NCBI RefSeq assembly: GCF_000513195.1
Contig: NZ_CBVI010000146.1
Span: 1 to 35,626 of the forward strand
From: Bacteroides timonensis
Lineage (GTDB): Bacteria > Bacteroidota > Bacteroidia > Bacteroidales > Bacteroidaceae
Direction of reading: 5' to 3'
DNA: 35,626 nt
Positions 8,665-18,233 of the stretch are shown here, piece by piece. Positions within the stretch are counted from its first letter, which is position 1. Every line of letters begins with the position of its first letter. A program made the translations under genes and the position numbers. The notes beneath the pieces were generated by a model. It was not told the DNA's origin and did not search any database. It was given only the letters and a program-made list of their open reading frames with translations.

Positions 8665-9955
8665 AAGTGGAGCTATATATTCCGCAGGATTAAGCGTTGT
8701 AGTAAAATTCATCGCTTTTTTCCAGAACTTCCTGATAGCTTATTATCTGGGAGCCGGGACAGGGACGGATATCTATTTTTATATGTTTGGAGGCATGATA
8801 GCTGCTTGTGAAATTCTTCAAAGCATCACTTCTTCCATATTGATTCCCCGCTCCATGTTATTAAGGAATCAAGACTCATTTCATACTGAGAACGCATATT
8901 TGAATGCTTTTTTATATACCATTCTCTCAATAGCAACTATCATTATAGGCATTATACTGATAAATGGAAAAGAATGCCTGTTATTTCTCTCCAATTTTTC
9001 GGCACAGGATATTGATATACATTTGCCGTTATTATATATTTTACTGCCTGCCTCCATACCTTATATTATCAATGTTGTATATGTAGAAGTACTGGCATCT
9101 TATAAGTATTTTGTTTTTCCACAAATCATCACTGTAATCAATAATATATTCATTATTCTTTTTATAGTCTTATTTCATGCCTCACTCGGCGTTTTTTCAT
9201 TGGCGGTTGGATTTGGTATTGCAACTATAATAAATTTCTTATGGTTGGTCATTTTTATAAAACGTAATCTTTCATGGAGTTATTCAAGTTTTTCATTTAC
9301 ACACCTGAAAGATAGTTTCAGCGATATATGTGTCAAGCTTGTAAATGATTCAACAATGGCATTCACAACTATGTTTCCGATGTACCTTCTTTCCATGTTC
9401 TATCCGGGAACTATTACAGTGATAACTTATGCCAACAAGCTATTACAAGCACCGATGATTTTGTTGGTTCAGCTTTTTGCCGTTTTACAAATAAAACTGA
9501 GTGAGTTGTATTCCAAACACCTCGGACGGGAAATGAAGCGTACTTATATGGAAATCGGAGGGAAGTCAATACTTTTAAGTTTGATTGGTGCTATTTTCTT
9601 TTTTATTCTTCGCAGACCTATTGTAGAAATATGCTTTGGCAATGGAGCCATGACACCCGAAAATATTGAAGTATTTATTGAAGTATTGGGCATACTTATT
9701 ATCAGTATTCCATTTTCTATTATCACCGCCGTATCAACACGCATGTTATTCGTCATGCGTAAAATAAAAACATATACGGTTTTGATGATCCCCTGCAATA
9801 TTATTACGTGCGCTTTGTACTATTGGCTAATTGAACAAAAAGGCGTGAACGGTTATGCTGTGGCAGATGTTTCGATGGAAGTGGTTAAATCAGTAGTGCT
9901 ATTGGGATGTACTCTTTTGCTACTGAGAAAAATAAAATGCAAATATGAAAATTAG
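8639..9955 (+). CDS. Wzx-like lipid-linked oligosaccharide flippase (MOP superfamily)
   Basis: A 438-residue protein with about 12-14 membrane helices. It opens with a helix pair containing FIAFFQNFLIAYYLGAGTGT, which resembles the start of MurJ/Wzx transporters where the G-x-G-x-x-TD segment follows the first helix. In a Wzx/Wzy locus its role would be to flip the undecaprenyl-linked repeat unit to the periplasmic side. MurJ-like features make it look more like a MurJ-type member than a classic Wzx, but its setting among glycosyltransferases points to the capsule unit as substrate. It overlaps the gene before it by 26 nt and the gene after it by 11 nt. Confidence 0.85.
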   Translation: MKAKIESYKSGAIYSAGLSVVVKFIAFFQNFLIAYYLGAGTGTDIYFYMFGGMIAACEILQSITSSILIPRSMLLRNQDSFHTENAYLNAFLYTILSIATIIIGIILINGKECLLFLSNFSAQDIDIHLPLLYILLPASIPYIINVVYVEVLASYKYFVFPQIITVINNIFIILFIVLFHASLGVFSLAVGFGIATIINFLWLVIFIKRNLSWSYSSFSFTHLKDSFSDICVKLVNDSTMAFTTMFPMYLLSMFYPGTITVITYANKLLQAPMILLVQLFAVLQIKLSELYSKHLGREMKRTYMEIGGKSILLSLIGAIFFFILRRPIVEICFGNGAMTPENIEVFIEVLGILIISIPFSIITAVSTRMLFVMRKIKTYTVLMIPCNIITCALYYWLIEQKGVNGYAVADVSMEVVKSVVLLGCTLLLLRKIKCKYEN

Positions 9956-10853
9956 TATTATTACACCGGTATATAACAGGGAAGACTGTATTAGTAGATG
10001 TATAGAGAGTGTAGCAGCTCAGTCTGAAGGGGTAGAACACTGGATTATAAACGATGGTTCCACCGATGCTACATTATCTATAGTACAGCAATTTGCCGAT
10101 AAGTATCCGCATATTCATTTATTAACATACGAATGCAATGCCGGAGTAGGAGCAGCACGAAATGCCGCCATACAAAAATGCACTGGAGACTACATCCTTT
10201 TTCTGGATAGCGATGACTATCTTGCAGAAAATGCGATTGCTTTTATCCGAACAACTATAAAAGAATCTCCCTCTTATCTTCATTATTTGTTTGCGACAAA
10301 TGGACGTATGCCTTTTTATGAAACCTATCACCTATTAGAGCAAAAACAAACTGTACTAACCTATTTTGACTGGTTAAGAGGCAAGGTTGGTGGTGATTTT
10401 GTACATGTTATGAATCGTGGTATGTTGCAAAAATTCCCTTTTAATGAAGAATTACGAATTTATGAAGAAACTAATTTTCTAAAACTGCACCGCTATTCAA
10501 AAGAGCAGTTATTCACTTACCAAATTATAGTCTATACGGAACTGAACAGACAAGATTCTGTATCTTTACAGTATAGGTTAAACAATTCACGCGCTATACG
10601 TTTGGAATACATAGCATTGCAAACCATTATATATGATTTTTATGATGATTATGTAGCTGCCGGAGCATTAGCGCAAATCCATGAACGCATCAGGAAATAT
10701 CGTTTTCTGGCAATAGCTGTCAATGATTATAGAGATGACGAATTGATGCCAAAGAATCAGTTATTACAAGTTTTCAAAACACTAAAGCTGGGGTCTTTGA
10801 TGCGTATGTTTATTATTATTCATTCTCATATAAAATATATGCTTAAGAAATGA
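9945..10853 (+). CDS. Family 2 glycosyltransferase
   Basis: A 302-residue GT-A fold enzyme. The N-terminal MKISIITPVYN is the classic GT2 opening, NDGST (36-40) holds the nucleotide-binding Asp, and FLDSDDY contains the metal-binding DxD (88-90). The second half is poorly conserved and lacks membrane helices, so it is probably a peripheral inner-membrane enzyme adding one sugar to the lipid-linked repeat unit. Donor and acceptor cannot be read from the sequence. Its stop codon overlaps the next ATG by 4 nt (ATGA), implying translational coupling. Confidence 0.9.
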   Translation: MKISIITPVYNREDCISRCIESVAAQSEGVEHWIINDGSTDATLSIVQQFADKYPHIHLLTYECNAGVGAARNAAIQKCTGDYILFLDSDDYLAENAIAFIRTTIKESPSYLHYLFATNGRMPFYETYHLLEQKQTVLTYFDWLRGKVGGDFVHVMNRGMLQKFPFNEELRIYEETNFLKLHRYSKEQLFTYQIIVYTELNRQDSVSLQYRLNNSRAIRLEYIALQTIIYDFYDDYVAAGALAQIHERIRKYRFLAIAVNDYRDDELMPKNQLLQVFKTLKLGSLMRMFIIIHSHIKYMLKK

Positions 10854-11905
10854 GAATCTTGCATCTGATATATTCATTAAATGTAGGCGGTGCTGAACGC
10901 ATGGTGATTACTCTCGCTAATTATCAAGTGCAAAGTAATCAGGTAGGACTATGCATTATTAACAATCTATATGCTCAAAAGTTATTGAACGAATTAGACA
11001 GTAGAATACAAGTGTTCCATATCAATCGCAAAAAAGCAAGTCGTAATATTCTGGATGTATTTCAATTGAACAGGTATGTCTTTAAGTTCCATCCGGATAT
11101 ACTTCATATCCATGATTCGGATGCTATTCTTTATATACCCATTCGCTCTTTTTACCATACGATATTGACTATTCATGCAATGGATTTGCCATTAAAAGGG
11201 TACAAGCTTTATAATCAGACAGTGGCAATTTCCAAAGCTGTGGCCGATAATACTGAAAATCGAGGACTTTGTAGGCCGGAAGTAATATATAATGGAATTT
11301 TAACTTCTGCAATCCGACGAACAAAGAAGAATATCCCCAATGCTGAACAAAATTTTCGCATTGTACAAGTAGGCAGATTGGAACATGGTATTAAAGGACA
11401 ACATTTAATATTAAAAGCTTTACATAGATTATCTTCTTCTCGTATTAGTATAGATTTTATTGGGGATGGCAGTTCTTACAACTATCTGAAAGAAGTAACC
11501 CGGCAGCTCAAACTGGAGAAACAGGTAAACTTTCTAGGTAATTGTGATATAGAATGGATATATCATCATTTGTGTGATTATCACTTATTAGTTCAACCAT
11601 CAATAAGTGAAGGGTTTGGACTTACTATTGCTGAAGGTATGGCTGCGGGAATCCCTGTACTCGTATCTGATCTGCCCGCTCCTTTAGAAATAATAGACAA
11701 AGGTAAACAAGGTTATTATTTCAGGCATAACGATGTGGATGATCTCTGTCGGATGTTTCGTTATATAATTAAGCATTATGAAGAAGCTCTGCAACTTTCT
11801 GATAAGGCACAGACATTTGTAACAGTCAATTTTGATTCCAACCTGATAGCCCAACAATATATCAATTTATACAATGAAAAGATTAAAGATACTTATAGTC
11901 AGTAA
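10850..11905 (+). CDS. Family 4 glycosyltransferase
   Basis: A 351-residue GT-B enzyme. Near the N-terminus NVGGAERMV is the Gly-rich acceptor-side loop found in GT4 enzymes. In the C-terminal half VQVGRLEHGIKGQ marks the start of the nucleotide-sugar domain, and SEGFGLTIAEGMAAG is the EX7E motif that binds the donor. It probably transfers one sugar of the repeat unit at the cytoplasmic face. Specificity cannot be told. It overlaps both neighbours: 4 nt with the GT2 gene and 32 nt with the next GT4 gene. Confidence 0.9.
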   Translation: MRILHLIYSLNVGGAERMVITLANYQVQSNQVGLCIINNLYAQKLLNELDSRIQVFHINRKKASRNILDVFQLNRYVFKFHPDILHIHDSDAILYIPIRSFYHTILTIHAMDLPLKGYKLYNQTVAISKAVADNTENRGLCRPEVIYNGILTSAIRRTKKNIPNAEQNFRIVQVGRLEHGIKGQHLILKALHRLSSSRISIDFIGDGSSYNYLKEVTRQLKLEKQVNFLGNCDIEWIYHHLCDYHLLVQPSISEGFGLTIAEGMAAGIPVLVSDLPAPLEIIDKGKQGYYFRHNDVDDLCRMFRYIIKHYEEALQLSDKAQTFVTVNFDSNLIAQQYINLYNEKIKDTYSQ

Positions 11906-13082
11906 ATTCTTATATGCACGTGGAGGAGCGGAAGTTTATGCCATGAATTTGGGAGAAATGCTGCAAAAGCAAGGGCATGAAGTGTGTTTCTTTTCAATGC
12001 ATCATCCACAGAACATCCATGTAAATGAGGATAAATATTTCGCAAAAGAGGTATCTTTCTTTCAACCATCAATTAGTGGAAAAATCAATGCAGCTTTACG
12101 TATCTTCGGAACTGGCATAAGACGAAATTACGAGAAACTGTTAGATACTTTCCAGCCAGACATTGTTCACCTAAATAACATACATTCTTATCTTTCACCT
12201 ATAGTTGCTAAACTTGCACACGCAAGAGGAATAAAAGTTATTTGGACTGTACATGACTACAAATTGGTATGCCCCTCATATGCTTGTTTGTATAAAGGAA
12301 GGCCATGCGAAGTATGCTTCGTAAATAAATCTAAAGTTATGCTTCGTAAATGTATGAAAGATAGTTTTACTGCCAGCACCCTTGCATGGGGGGAAGCCGT
12401 ATATTGGAATAAAAAAAAATTATCGCGATGGACAGATGCTTTTATTTGTCCCAGTAATTTTATGATGCAAAAGATGATACAAGGAGGGTATCCGGAAAAT
12501 AAACTTCACACAATTAGCAACTTTATTAGTGACGAGAAGTCAGAGTTTATATCAAAAATACCTGTGATGGAGAAAGAAATGGCTTATGCATATATAGGCC
12601 GCCTTTCGATTGAAAAAGGCATAGAGGATTTATTGAAAGCTGCTGTTCGATTACCTTACAAACTATATATTGCAGGAAGGGGACCATTAGAGAGAGTTTT
12701 CAAAAAAAGGTATACTTCTGCTAACATCATATTCCTAGGACATGTAAATGCAAAAGAGATAGTTATCTTATTAAAAAAGGTTCAGTTTTCTATCATCCCT
12801 TCCATTTGTTATGAAAATAACCCTCTTGGAGTTATTGAATCATTATGCTGTGGAACCCCTGTTCTTGGTAGAAACATCGGAGGAATTCCTGAATTATTAA
12901 AAACAAATATTTGTAATAGCCTATTTAATGATAGCAATGATTTAGAATCTTCCATAGTAAAAATGTTCACATTGCATTCAGAAATAGAAAGAAAAGAGTT
13001 ATCTACAGTTGCATATAACTATTTCTCTGCTGAACAATATTATCAAAAATGGTTAGAAATAGTCCAAAAAATTTCTTCTTAA
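11874..13082 (+). CDS. Family 4 glycosyltransferase
   Basis: A 402-residue GT-B enzyme. ILIVSKFLYARGGAEVYA at the N-terminus and HLNNIHSYLSP/TVHDYKLVCPS are typical of GT4 enzymes with an N-terminal Glyco_transf_4 domain. AYIGRLSIEKGIEDL begins the donor domain, and YENNPLGVIESLCCG is the EX7E motif. A Cys-rich stretch near residues 130-150 (VCPSYACLYKGRPCEVCF) is common in this subgroup and may bind metal. The start at 11874 lies inside the previous gene. The coding sequence becomes markedly AT-rich toward its end, as does the next gene, which suggests that this pair of transferases came from a different source than the flanks. Confidence 0.9.
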   Translation: MKRLKILIVSKFLYARGGAEVYAMNLGEMLQKQGHEVCFFSMHHPQNIHVNEDKYFAKEVSFFQPSISGKINAALRIFGTGIRRNYEKLLDTFQPDIVHLNNIHSYLSPIVAKLAHARGIKVIWTVHDYKLVCPSYACLYKGRPCEVCFVNKSKVMLRKCMKDSFTASTLAWGEAVYWNKKKLSRWTDAFICPSNFMMQKMIQGGYPENKLHTISNFISDEKSEFISKIPVMEKEMAYAYIGRLSIEKGIEDLLKAAVRLPYKLYIAGRGPLERVFKKRYTSANIIFLGHVNAKEIVILLKKVQFSIIPSICYENNPLGVIESLCCGTPVLGRNIGGIPELLKTNICNSLFNDSNDLESSIVKMFTLHSEIERKELSTVAYNYFSAEQYYQKWLEIVQKISS

Positions 13083-13142
13083 GAAAGTTATTTAATTGTG
13101 ACTACTAGATCTTTAATAATTTATTAAAAGCAATAATTTCAA

Positions 13143-14237
13143 ATGAAAATATATGTTTTTGGTACACGCGGTTTTCCAGGAATACAAGGAGGAGTAGAAA
13201 AACATTGTGAACAATTGTACACTAATCTTCCTAAAGACATTCAAGTAACTATATTTAGAAGAAAACCCTATGTAACTCAAAATTCAACATACTCTCACGT
13301 TACTTTTATAGACTTACCCTCTACAAAGATAAAAGGTGTGGAAGCATTAGTACATTCCTTTTTATGTAGTATAATATGTCTAATAAGACGTCCAGACATA
13401 GTACATATCCACAATATAGGTCCGGGATGTTTCATTCCGTTACTTCGGTTATTTGGTTTAAAAGTTATCTTAACCTATCATAGCGCTAACTATGAACATA
13501 AGAAATGGGGATGGCTATCTAAACAATTTTTAAAATTATCAGAAATAGCAGCTTTGTCTTTTGCTAACAAAATAATTTTCGTTAATCACTTCCAGCTGAA
13601 AAAACAAAAGGAAAAACGACAAACGAAATGTATCTATATTCCAAATGGTGTATCTGGCTTTGCACGAGTAGACAACATACAATGTCTTACTCAATTAGGC
13701 ATAAAACCTGAAAAATATATTCTTAATGTAGGACGAATTACACCAGAAAAAGGATTGGAAACATTAATTGATGCTTTCTTATTATCAGGCATCGAAAAGA
13801 GTGGCTTTCAATTAGTGATAGTAGGAGGAGTAGAAAGTGAAACGAACTACTTTCATATGTTACAAACTAAAAGTAAAAATAAAGAAATAATATTTACCGG
13901 GAGTTTGAACAAAAAGTACTTGCAAGAACTATATAGTCACACAAGACTATTTATCCTTTCATCATATAATGAAGGTTTTCCATTGGCCATGCTTGAAGCA
14001 ATGCAAACAGGATGCGATATTCTTCTGAGTAGAATTTCTGCAACTCTAATTATACCATTAAATGAAAATTATTACTTTGAGAAAGGAAATGTAGCAGAAT
14101 TAGCTGAAAAAATAAAAAGAAAGATAAGTGAACCACAGTATATACATTCGTATCCAATTGAGAGTTACAATTGGAATAAGATACAAGAAGCTACTGTTGC
14201 AGTATATAAATCCTTATTTGCAAAACAATATAATTGA
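13143..14237 (+). CDS. Family 4 glycosyltransferase with DUF1972 N-terminal domain
   Basis: A 364-residue GT-B enzyme. The opening FGTRGFPGIQGGVEKHCE is the signature of DUF1972-type GT4 transferases, a group that includes rhamnosyltransferases. NVGRITPEKGLETL begins the second domain, and YNEGFPLAMLEAMQTG is the EX7E motif. The link to rhamnose is only suggestive, although RmlC is encoded downstream. It is separated from the previous gene by a 60-nt AT-rich gap, one of the wider gaps in this operon. Confidence 0.88.
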   Translation: MKIYVFGTRGFPGIQGGVEKHCEQLYTNLPKDIQVTIFRRKPYVTQNSTYSHVTFIDLPSTKIKGVEALVHSFLCSIICLIRRPDIVHIHNIGPGCFIPLLRLFGLKVILTYHSANYEHKKWGWLSKQFLKLSEIAALSFANKIIFVNHFQLKKQKEKRQTKCIYIPNGVSGFARVDNIQCLTQLGIKPEKYILNVGRITPEKGLETLIDAFLLSGIEKSGFQLVIVGGVESETNYFHMLQTKSKNKEIIFTGSLNKKYLQELYSHTRLFILSSYNEGFPLAMLEAMQTGCDILLSRISATLIIPLNENYYFEKGNVAELAEKIKRKISEPQYIHSYPIESYNWNKIQEATVAVYKSLFAKQYN

Positions 14238-14252
14238 TAGATGATCGTTATA

Positions 14253-14280
14253 TATTTTAAGAATTCTGTATTTTAAGAAT
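14253..14280 (+). repeat. 12-bp direct repeat overlapping a start codon
   Basis: TATTTTAAGAAT occurs at 14253-14264 and again at 14269-14280, 4 nt apart. The second copy runs into the ATG (14279) of the sugar-phosphate transferase. It could come from slippage or act in translation control; nothing else supports a function. Confidence 0.6.
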
Positions 14281-14899
14281 GAATATACAATCTTCAATAT
14301 ATACTTTTCCGTTGAAACGGAAAAGTAACCGTATACTCAAACGAACACTTGACATAGTGTTATCATTGATAGTCTTGACTACGATATATCCAGTGGCATA
14401 TATCATCATCGGGTGTTGCATCAAAATAAAGATGCCGGGTAAGATTATATTTACTCAAAAGCGCAACGGCTTATATGGGAAGGTATTTACATGTTATAAG
14501 TTTCGCTCCATGCTGCCCAATGGTGAAGCCGATACACAACAAGCCTACAATGAAGATCCACGTATTACTCCATTAGGACATTTCCTGCGTATCACCAGTC
14601 TTGATGAGTTACCACAATTCTGGAATGTGCTTAAAGGAGACATGTCCGTAGTTGGTCCACGTCCTCATATGCTGATACATACCGAGCAATATTGTGATAT
14701 CATTCCTGAATACAATAAAAGACTTATAGTGAAGCCGGGTATCACGGGATGGGCACAGATACACAACCTGCGCGGTGAAACGGAGAAGCTGGATAAAATG
14801 AAGAAAAGAGTAGAATATGATATATGGTATATCGAACATTGGTCGTTCTCGTTAGACCTGAAAATCATGTTCAACACAGTGAAAATTATATTCCGATAA
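14279..14899 (+). CDS. Undecaprenyl-phosphate sugar-1-phosphate transferase (short PglC-like form)
   Basis: A 206-residue bacterial sugar transferase that begins the repeat unit by moving a sugar-1-phosphate onto undecaprenyl phosphate. It has the re-entrant membrane helix at about 24-52, then KFRSM (74-78), the catalytic DE pair in TSLDELPQF (D109-E110), and the VVGPRPH motif (124-130). It ends with GITGWAQI and a conserved YD.WY..H segment. It is the short, single-domain form: the four-helix and CoA-binding-like N-terminal part of WbaP/WcaJ enzymes is absent. As the initiating enzyme it sits late in the operon, after the four glycosyltransferases. Confidence 0.93.
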   Translation: MNIQSSIYTFPLKRKSNRILKRTLDIVLSLIVLTTIYPVAYIIIGCCIKIKMPGKIIFTQKRNGLYGKVFTCYKFRSMLPNGEADTQQAYNEDPRITPLGHFLRITSLDELPQFWNVLKGDMSVVGPRPHMLIHTEQYCDIIPEYNKRLIVKPGITGWAQIHNLRGETEKLDKMKKRVEYDIWYIEHWSFSLDLKIMFNTVKIIFR

Positions 14900-14903
14900 A
14901 ATC

Positions 14904-16340
14904 ATGCGTATAACCTGCCACATACTTACAATCCTGTTTTGTTTTTCTGCTTCGTCAGTAATGATAGCGCAAAGCGGACTGAAGCATCAAAACATTTCAT
15001 CTTTCGTTGAATATGGAGCATCTGTCCATACCGGTGACAACACTCCTTTGTGGCAGGTCAGCAATCAACATGGATTATCCTCTATTGACAATAATACTTA
15101 TCTAAGAGGTGGGGCTTTTTATACAGATACAATCCGCCAGTGGAGGTTGGAAGGAGGACTGGACATGGCGGTTGCATCCGGTTTTACATCCACTTTTATA
15201 TTACAACAGGCTTATGCTGACATACGATATAAATGGTTGGGGATATTCATTGGTAGTAAAGAGATTGACTCACCTTTATTAAATCAGCAATTGAGTAGTG
15301 GCGGATTAACCTGGTCGGGCAATGCAAGACCCATTCCGCAAGTATGGATAGGACTCCCCGAATATGTGCAAGTATTACCACGCCTCGCTTTAAAAGCAGA
15401 AATGTCGTACGGATGGTTTACTGATAATAAATATCAGAGAAAGCAGGTAGGAGAGGATTATTGGTATACTAAAAGCATCAAATATCACCATAAAAGCGGA
15501 TTCCTACGCATTGGAATTCCACAGGGTAAGTGGCAACTGGATCTGGGTATGAGTCTGGATGTACAGTTTGGCGGTTATAAAAGTGCCGGAATGGATGCAG
15601 GAGATTTGGGAAACAGTTGGAAAGATTATTTCAAGGTATTTATTCCCAGTCGTGGAGATGACAGTAGTCCTGAAGGAGAACAAATAGCCTATCAAGGTAA
15701 TTTTATGGGTAGCGAACATATCCGGATGACTTATCGTCATGAAGATTTTTCTATCAGCGCTTATCTGGAGAATTATTACGATGATTTCAGTGGAATGGGA
15801 AAACTCAACGGATTTGATGGGTTATGGGGGATCGAATACAAATCGAACCATAAACAGGCTATCAACGGTTTTGTACTGGAATACTATCAGACTACTAACC
15901 AGAGCGGTCCAATGCATGGAGTGGATTTCACCGTAGTAGAGAAAACGGGAGGTGCCGACGATTATTATAACAACGAGTGGTATCCCGGCTGGGTACACTG
16001 GGGAATGACTATGGCTAACCCATTGATCGCTTCTCCCATTTATAACAAAGACGGTGACATGAGTTTCAAATACAACCGCATCCGAGCCTTACATTTAGGT
16101 TGGAGCGGAGACATCAGCAACGAATGGACATACCTCGCAAAACTATCATATAATAAAACTTGGGGAACTCCTTTCAAACCTATACCCAATATATTAGAAA
16201 ATTTTTCTACTTTTGCATCAGTTTTCTATTCTCCCCGAAAATGGAAGGGATGGCAGTTCAATGCTTCCGTTGCTTTCGACATAGGAGAGATATATGGCGA
16301 CAATCTGGGTTGCCAACTGAAAGTACGAAAGAAATTCTAA
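14904..16340 (+). CDS. Wzi-family capsule assembly outer-membrane protein
   Basis: A 478-residue protein with a signal peptide (about 1-22, cleaved after VMIAQ) and alternating hydrophobic/aromatic strands typical of an outer-membrane beta-barrel. It resembles the Bacteroidetes 'capsule assembly Wzi family': the NTPLWQVSNQHGLSS segment after the signal, repeated aromatic strands, and a final strand ending in Phe (KVRKKF). In E. coli, Wzi helps anchor and organise capsule on the surface. Its presence suggests that the product stays attached to the cell. It lies 4 nt after the sugar transferase and 4 nt before rmlC. Confidence 0.85.
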   Translation: MRITCHILTILFCFSASSVMIAQSGLKHQNISSFVEYGASVHTGDNTPLWQVSNQHGLSSIDNNTYLRGGAFYTDTIRQWRLEGGLDMAVASGFTSTFILQQAYADIRYKWLGIFIGSKEIDSPLLNQQLSSGGLTWSGNARPIPQVWIGLPEYVQVLPRLALKAEMSYGWFTDNKYQRKQVGEDYWYTKSIKYHHKSGFLRIGIPQGKWQLDLGMSLDVQFGGYKSAGMDAGDLGNSWKDYFKVFIPSRGDDSSPEGEQIAYQGNFMGSEHIRMTYRHEDFSISAYLENYYDDFSGMGKLNGFDGLWGIEYKSNHKQAINGFVLEYYQTTNQSGPMHGVDFTVVEKTGGADDYYNNEWYPGWVHWGMTMANPLIASPIYNKDGDMSFKYNRIRALHLGWSGDISNEWTYLAKLSYNKTWGTPFKPIPNILENFSTFASVFYSPRKWKGWQFNASVAFDIGEIYGDNLGCQLKVRKKF

Positions 16341-16344
16341 AAAG

Positions 16345-16893
16345 ATGAATTATATACAAACGGAAATTGATGGTGTATGGCTGATTGAGCCGAAGGTAAT
16401 TCGTGATGAACGGGGCTATTTTATGGAAGCCTTTAAAGAAGAGGAATTCAAAATGCATATCGGTGATGTGCATTTTATTCAGGACAATGAATCGAAGTCT
16501 TCTTTCGGTGTATTACGTGGATTACATTATCAGAAAGGAGAATATTGTCAGTCCAAACTGGTACGTGTTATAAAAGGAAAAGTACTGGATGTGGCAGTGG
16601 ATTTGCGCCAATCATCACCAACTTTCGGTAAATATGTCTCTGCAGAACTGAGTGAGGAAAATCAACGGCAATTTTTCATTCCTCGTGGATTCGCACATGG
16701 TTTCCTTGTCCTGAGTGAGGAAGCTATCTTTATTTATAAAGTAGACAATGCGTATACCCCACAAGCAGAAGCATCCATTCGTTTCAATGATGAAACCATA
16801 GGAATTGAGTGGCCTATAGCAGAAGAACAACTTTTATTATCTCCTAAAGATAAAACAGCTCCATCCTTCCGGGATGCGACATATTTTGAATAA
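16345..16893 (+). CDS. rfbC: dTDP-4-dehydrorhamnose 3,5-epimerase
   Basis: A 182-residue cupin enzyme of normal length that epimerises dTDP-4-keto-6-deoxyglucose at C3 and C5, the third step to dTDP-L-rhamnose. The catalytic residues are present: His61 in SSFGVLRGLHYQ, Lys71 in SKLVRV, and Tyr131 in FIYKVDNAY. FFIPRGFAHGF (110-120) is also diagnostic. The partner genes rfbA, rfbB and rfbD are not in this window, so either they are encoded elsewhere or the enzyme makes a related 6-deoxy-sugar. Read with the DUF1972 glycosyltransferase, rhamnose in the polymer is plausible but unproven. Confidence 0.93.
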   Translation: MNYIQTEIDGVWLIEPKVIRDERGYFMEAFKEEEFKMHIGDVHFIQDNESKSSFGVLRGLHYQKGEYCQSKLVRVIKGKVLDVAVDLRQSSPTFGKYVSAELSEENQRQFFIPRGFAHGFLVLSEEAIFIYKVDNAYTPQAEASIRFNDETIGIEWPIAEEQLLLSPKDKTAPSFRDATYFE

Positions 16894-16898
16894 AGAGT

Positions 16899-18212
16899 AT
16901 GAAGATAGCCATCGTCGGTACAGGATATGTCGGTTTAGTGACCGGAACCTGTTTTGCAGAAATCGGTGTCAGCGTTATTTGCGTAGACACGAACAGTGAA
17001 AAAATTGAAGCACTGAAAAAAGGTGTTATTCCTATCTATGAAAGTGGTCTGGAAGAAATGGTGAACCGAAATGTAAAAGCCGGTCGCCTACATTTCACTA
17101 CTTCATTGGAAAGCTGCCTGAATGAGGTAGACGTTGTTTTCAGTGCCGTTGGTACGCCTCCTGACGAAGATGGAAGTGCTGACCTCAGTTATGTGCTTGA
17201 AGTTGCCCGTACCATTGGTAGAAACATGCAGAAGTACATATTGGTAGTCACAAAGAGTACGGTTCCTGTAGGTACTGCAAAGAAAGTACGTGCCGCTATC
17301 CAGGAGGAACTGGATAAACGGGGTGTTAGTATTCAATTTGATGTAGCCTCTAATCCCGAATTCCTGAAAGAAGGAAATGCTATCAATGATTTTATGAGCC
17401 CGGACCGTGTAGTAGTGGGAGTGGAGTCCGAACGTGCTAAGAAATTGATGAGTAAGCTTTATAAACCATTCTTGCTGAACAATTTCCGTGTAATATTTAT
17501 GGATATCCCGTCTGCTGAAATGACGAAGTATGCAGCTAACTCAATGCTGGCTACCCGTATTAGTTTTATGAATGATATCGCTAATCTTTGTGAACTGGTA
17601 GGGGCAGATGTCAATATGGTACGCAGTGGCATCGGTTCGGATACCCGAATCGGGCGTAAGTTCCTTTATCCGGGTATTGGTTATGGTGGTTCGTGCTTTC
17701 CAAAAGATGTAAAAGCACTCATCAAAACCGCTGAACAAAATGGCTATCAGATGCGTGTGCTCCATGCCGTAGAAGAAGTCAATGAACTACAGAAAAGCAT
17801 TCTTTTCGACAAACTTTGCAAGCACTTCAACAACGAACTGAAAGGTAAGACAATTGCCTTATGGGGACTGGCTTTCAAACCGGAGACGGATGATATGCGC
17901 GAAGCCCCTTCATTGGTGTTAATAGACAAACTGCTGAAAGCCGGATGCAAAGTGAGGGCTTACGACTCCGCTGCAATGGACGAATGTCGCCGTCGGATAG
18001 GTGAGAGCATTTATTATGCCAAAGATATGTATGATGCTGTACTTGATGCTGATGCTTTGATGCTGGTTACCGAATGGAAAGAATTCCGTTTACCATCGTG
18101 GGCAGTTATCAAGAAAACCATGGAGAAACCTGTGGTGTTGGACGGGCGTAATATCTATGACAAGAAAGAGATGGAAGAGCAAGGATTTACCTATCATTGC
18201 ATCGGACATTAA
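16899..18212 (+). CDS. ugd: UDP-glucose 6-dehydrogenase
   Basis: A 437-residue enzyme that oxidises UDP-glucose to UDP-glucuronate with two NAD+. The N-terminal Rossmann motif is IVGTGYVGLVTG (5-16). The catalytic Cys266 lies in GIGYGGSCFPKD, and the C-terminal domain begins with ALWGLAFKPETDDMREAPS. The length is typical. It supplies a uronic acid donor, implying an acidic polysaccharide. It is 5 nt downstream of rfbC in the same operon. Confidence 0.95.
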   Translation: MKIAIVGTGYVGLVTGTCFAEIGVSVICVDTNSEKIEALKKGVIPIYESGLEEMVNRNVKAGRLHFTTSLESCLNEVDVVFSAVGTPPDEDGSADLSYVLEVARTIGRNMQKYILVVTKSTVPVGTAKKVRAAIQEELDKRGVSIQFDVASNPEFLKEGNAINDFMSPDRVVVGVESERAKKLMSKLYKPFLLNNFRVIFMDIPSAEMTKYAANSMLATRISFMNDIANLCELVGADVNMVRSGIGSDTRIGRKFLYPGIGYGGSCFPKDVKALIKTAEQNGYQMRVLHAVEEVNELQKSILFDKLCKHFNNELKGKTIALWGLAFKPETDDMREAPSLVLIDKLLKAGCKVRAYDSAAMDECRRRIGESIYYAKDMYDAVLDADALMLVTEWKEFRLPSWAVIKKTMEKPVVLDGRNIYDKKEMEEQGFTYHCIGH

Positions 18213-18233
18213 AAATATAAAACAGAGAGAGTT

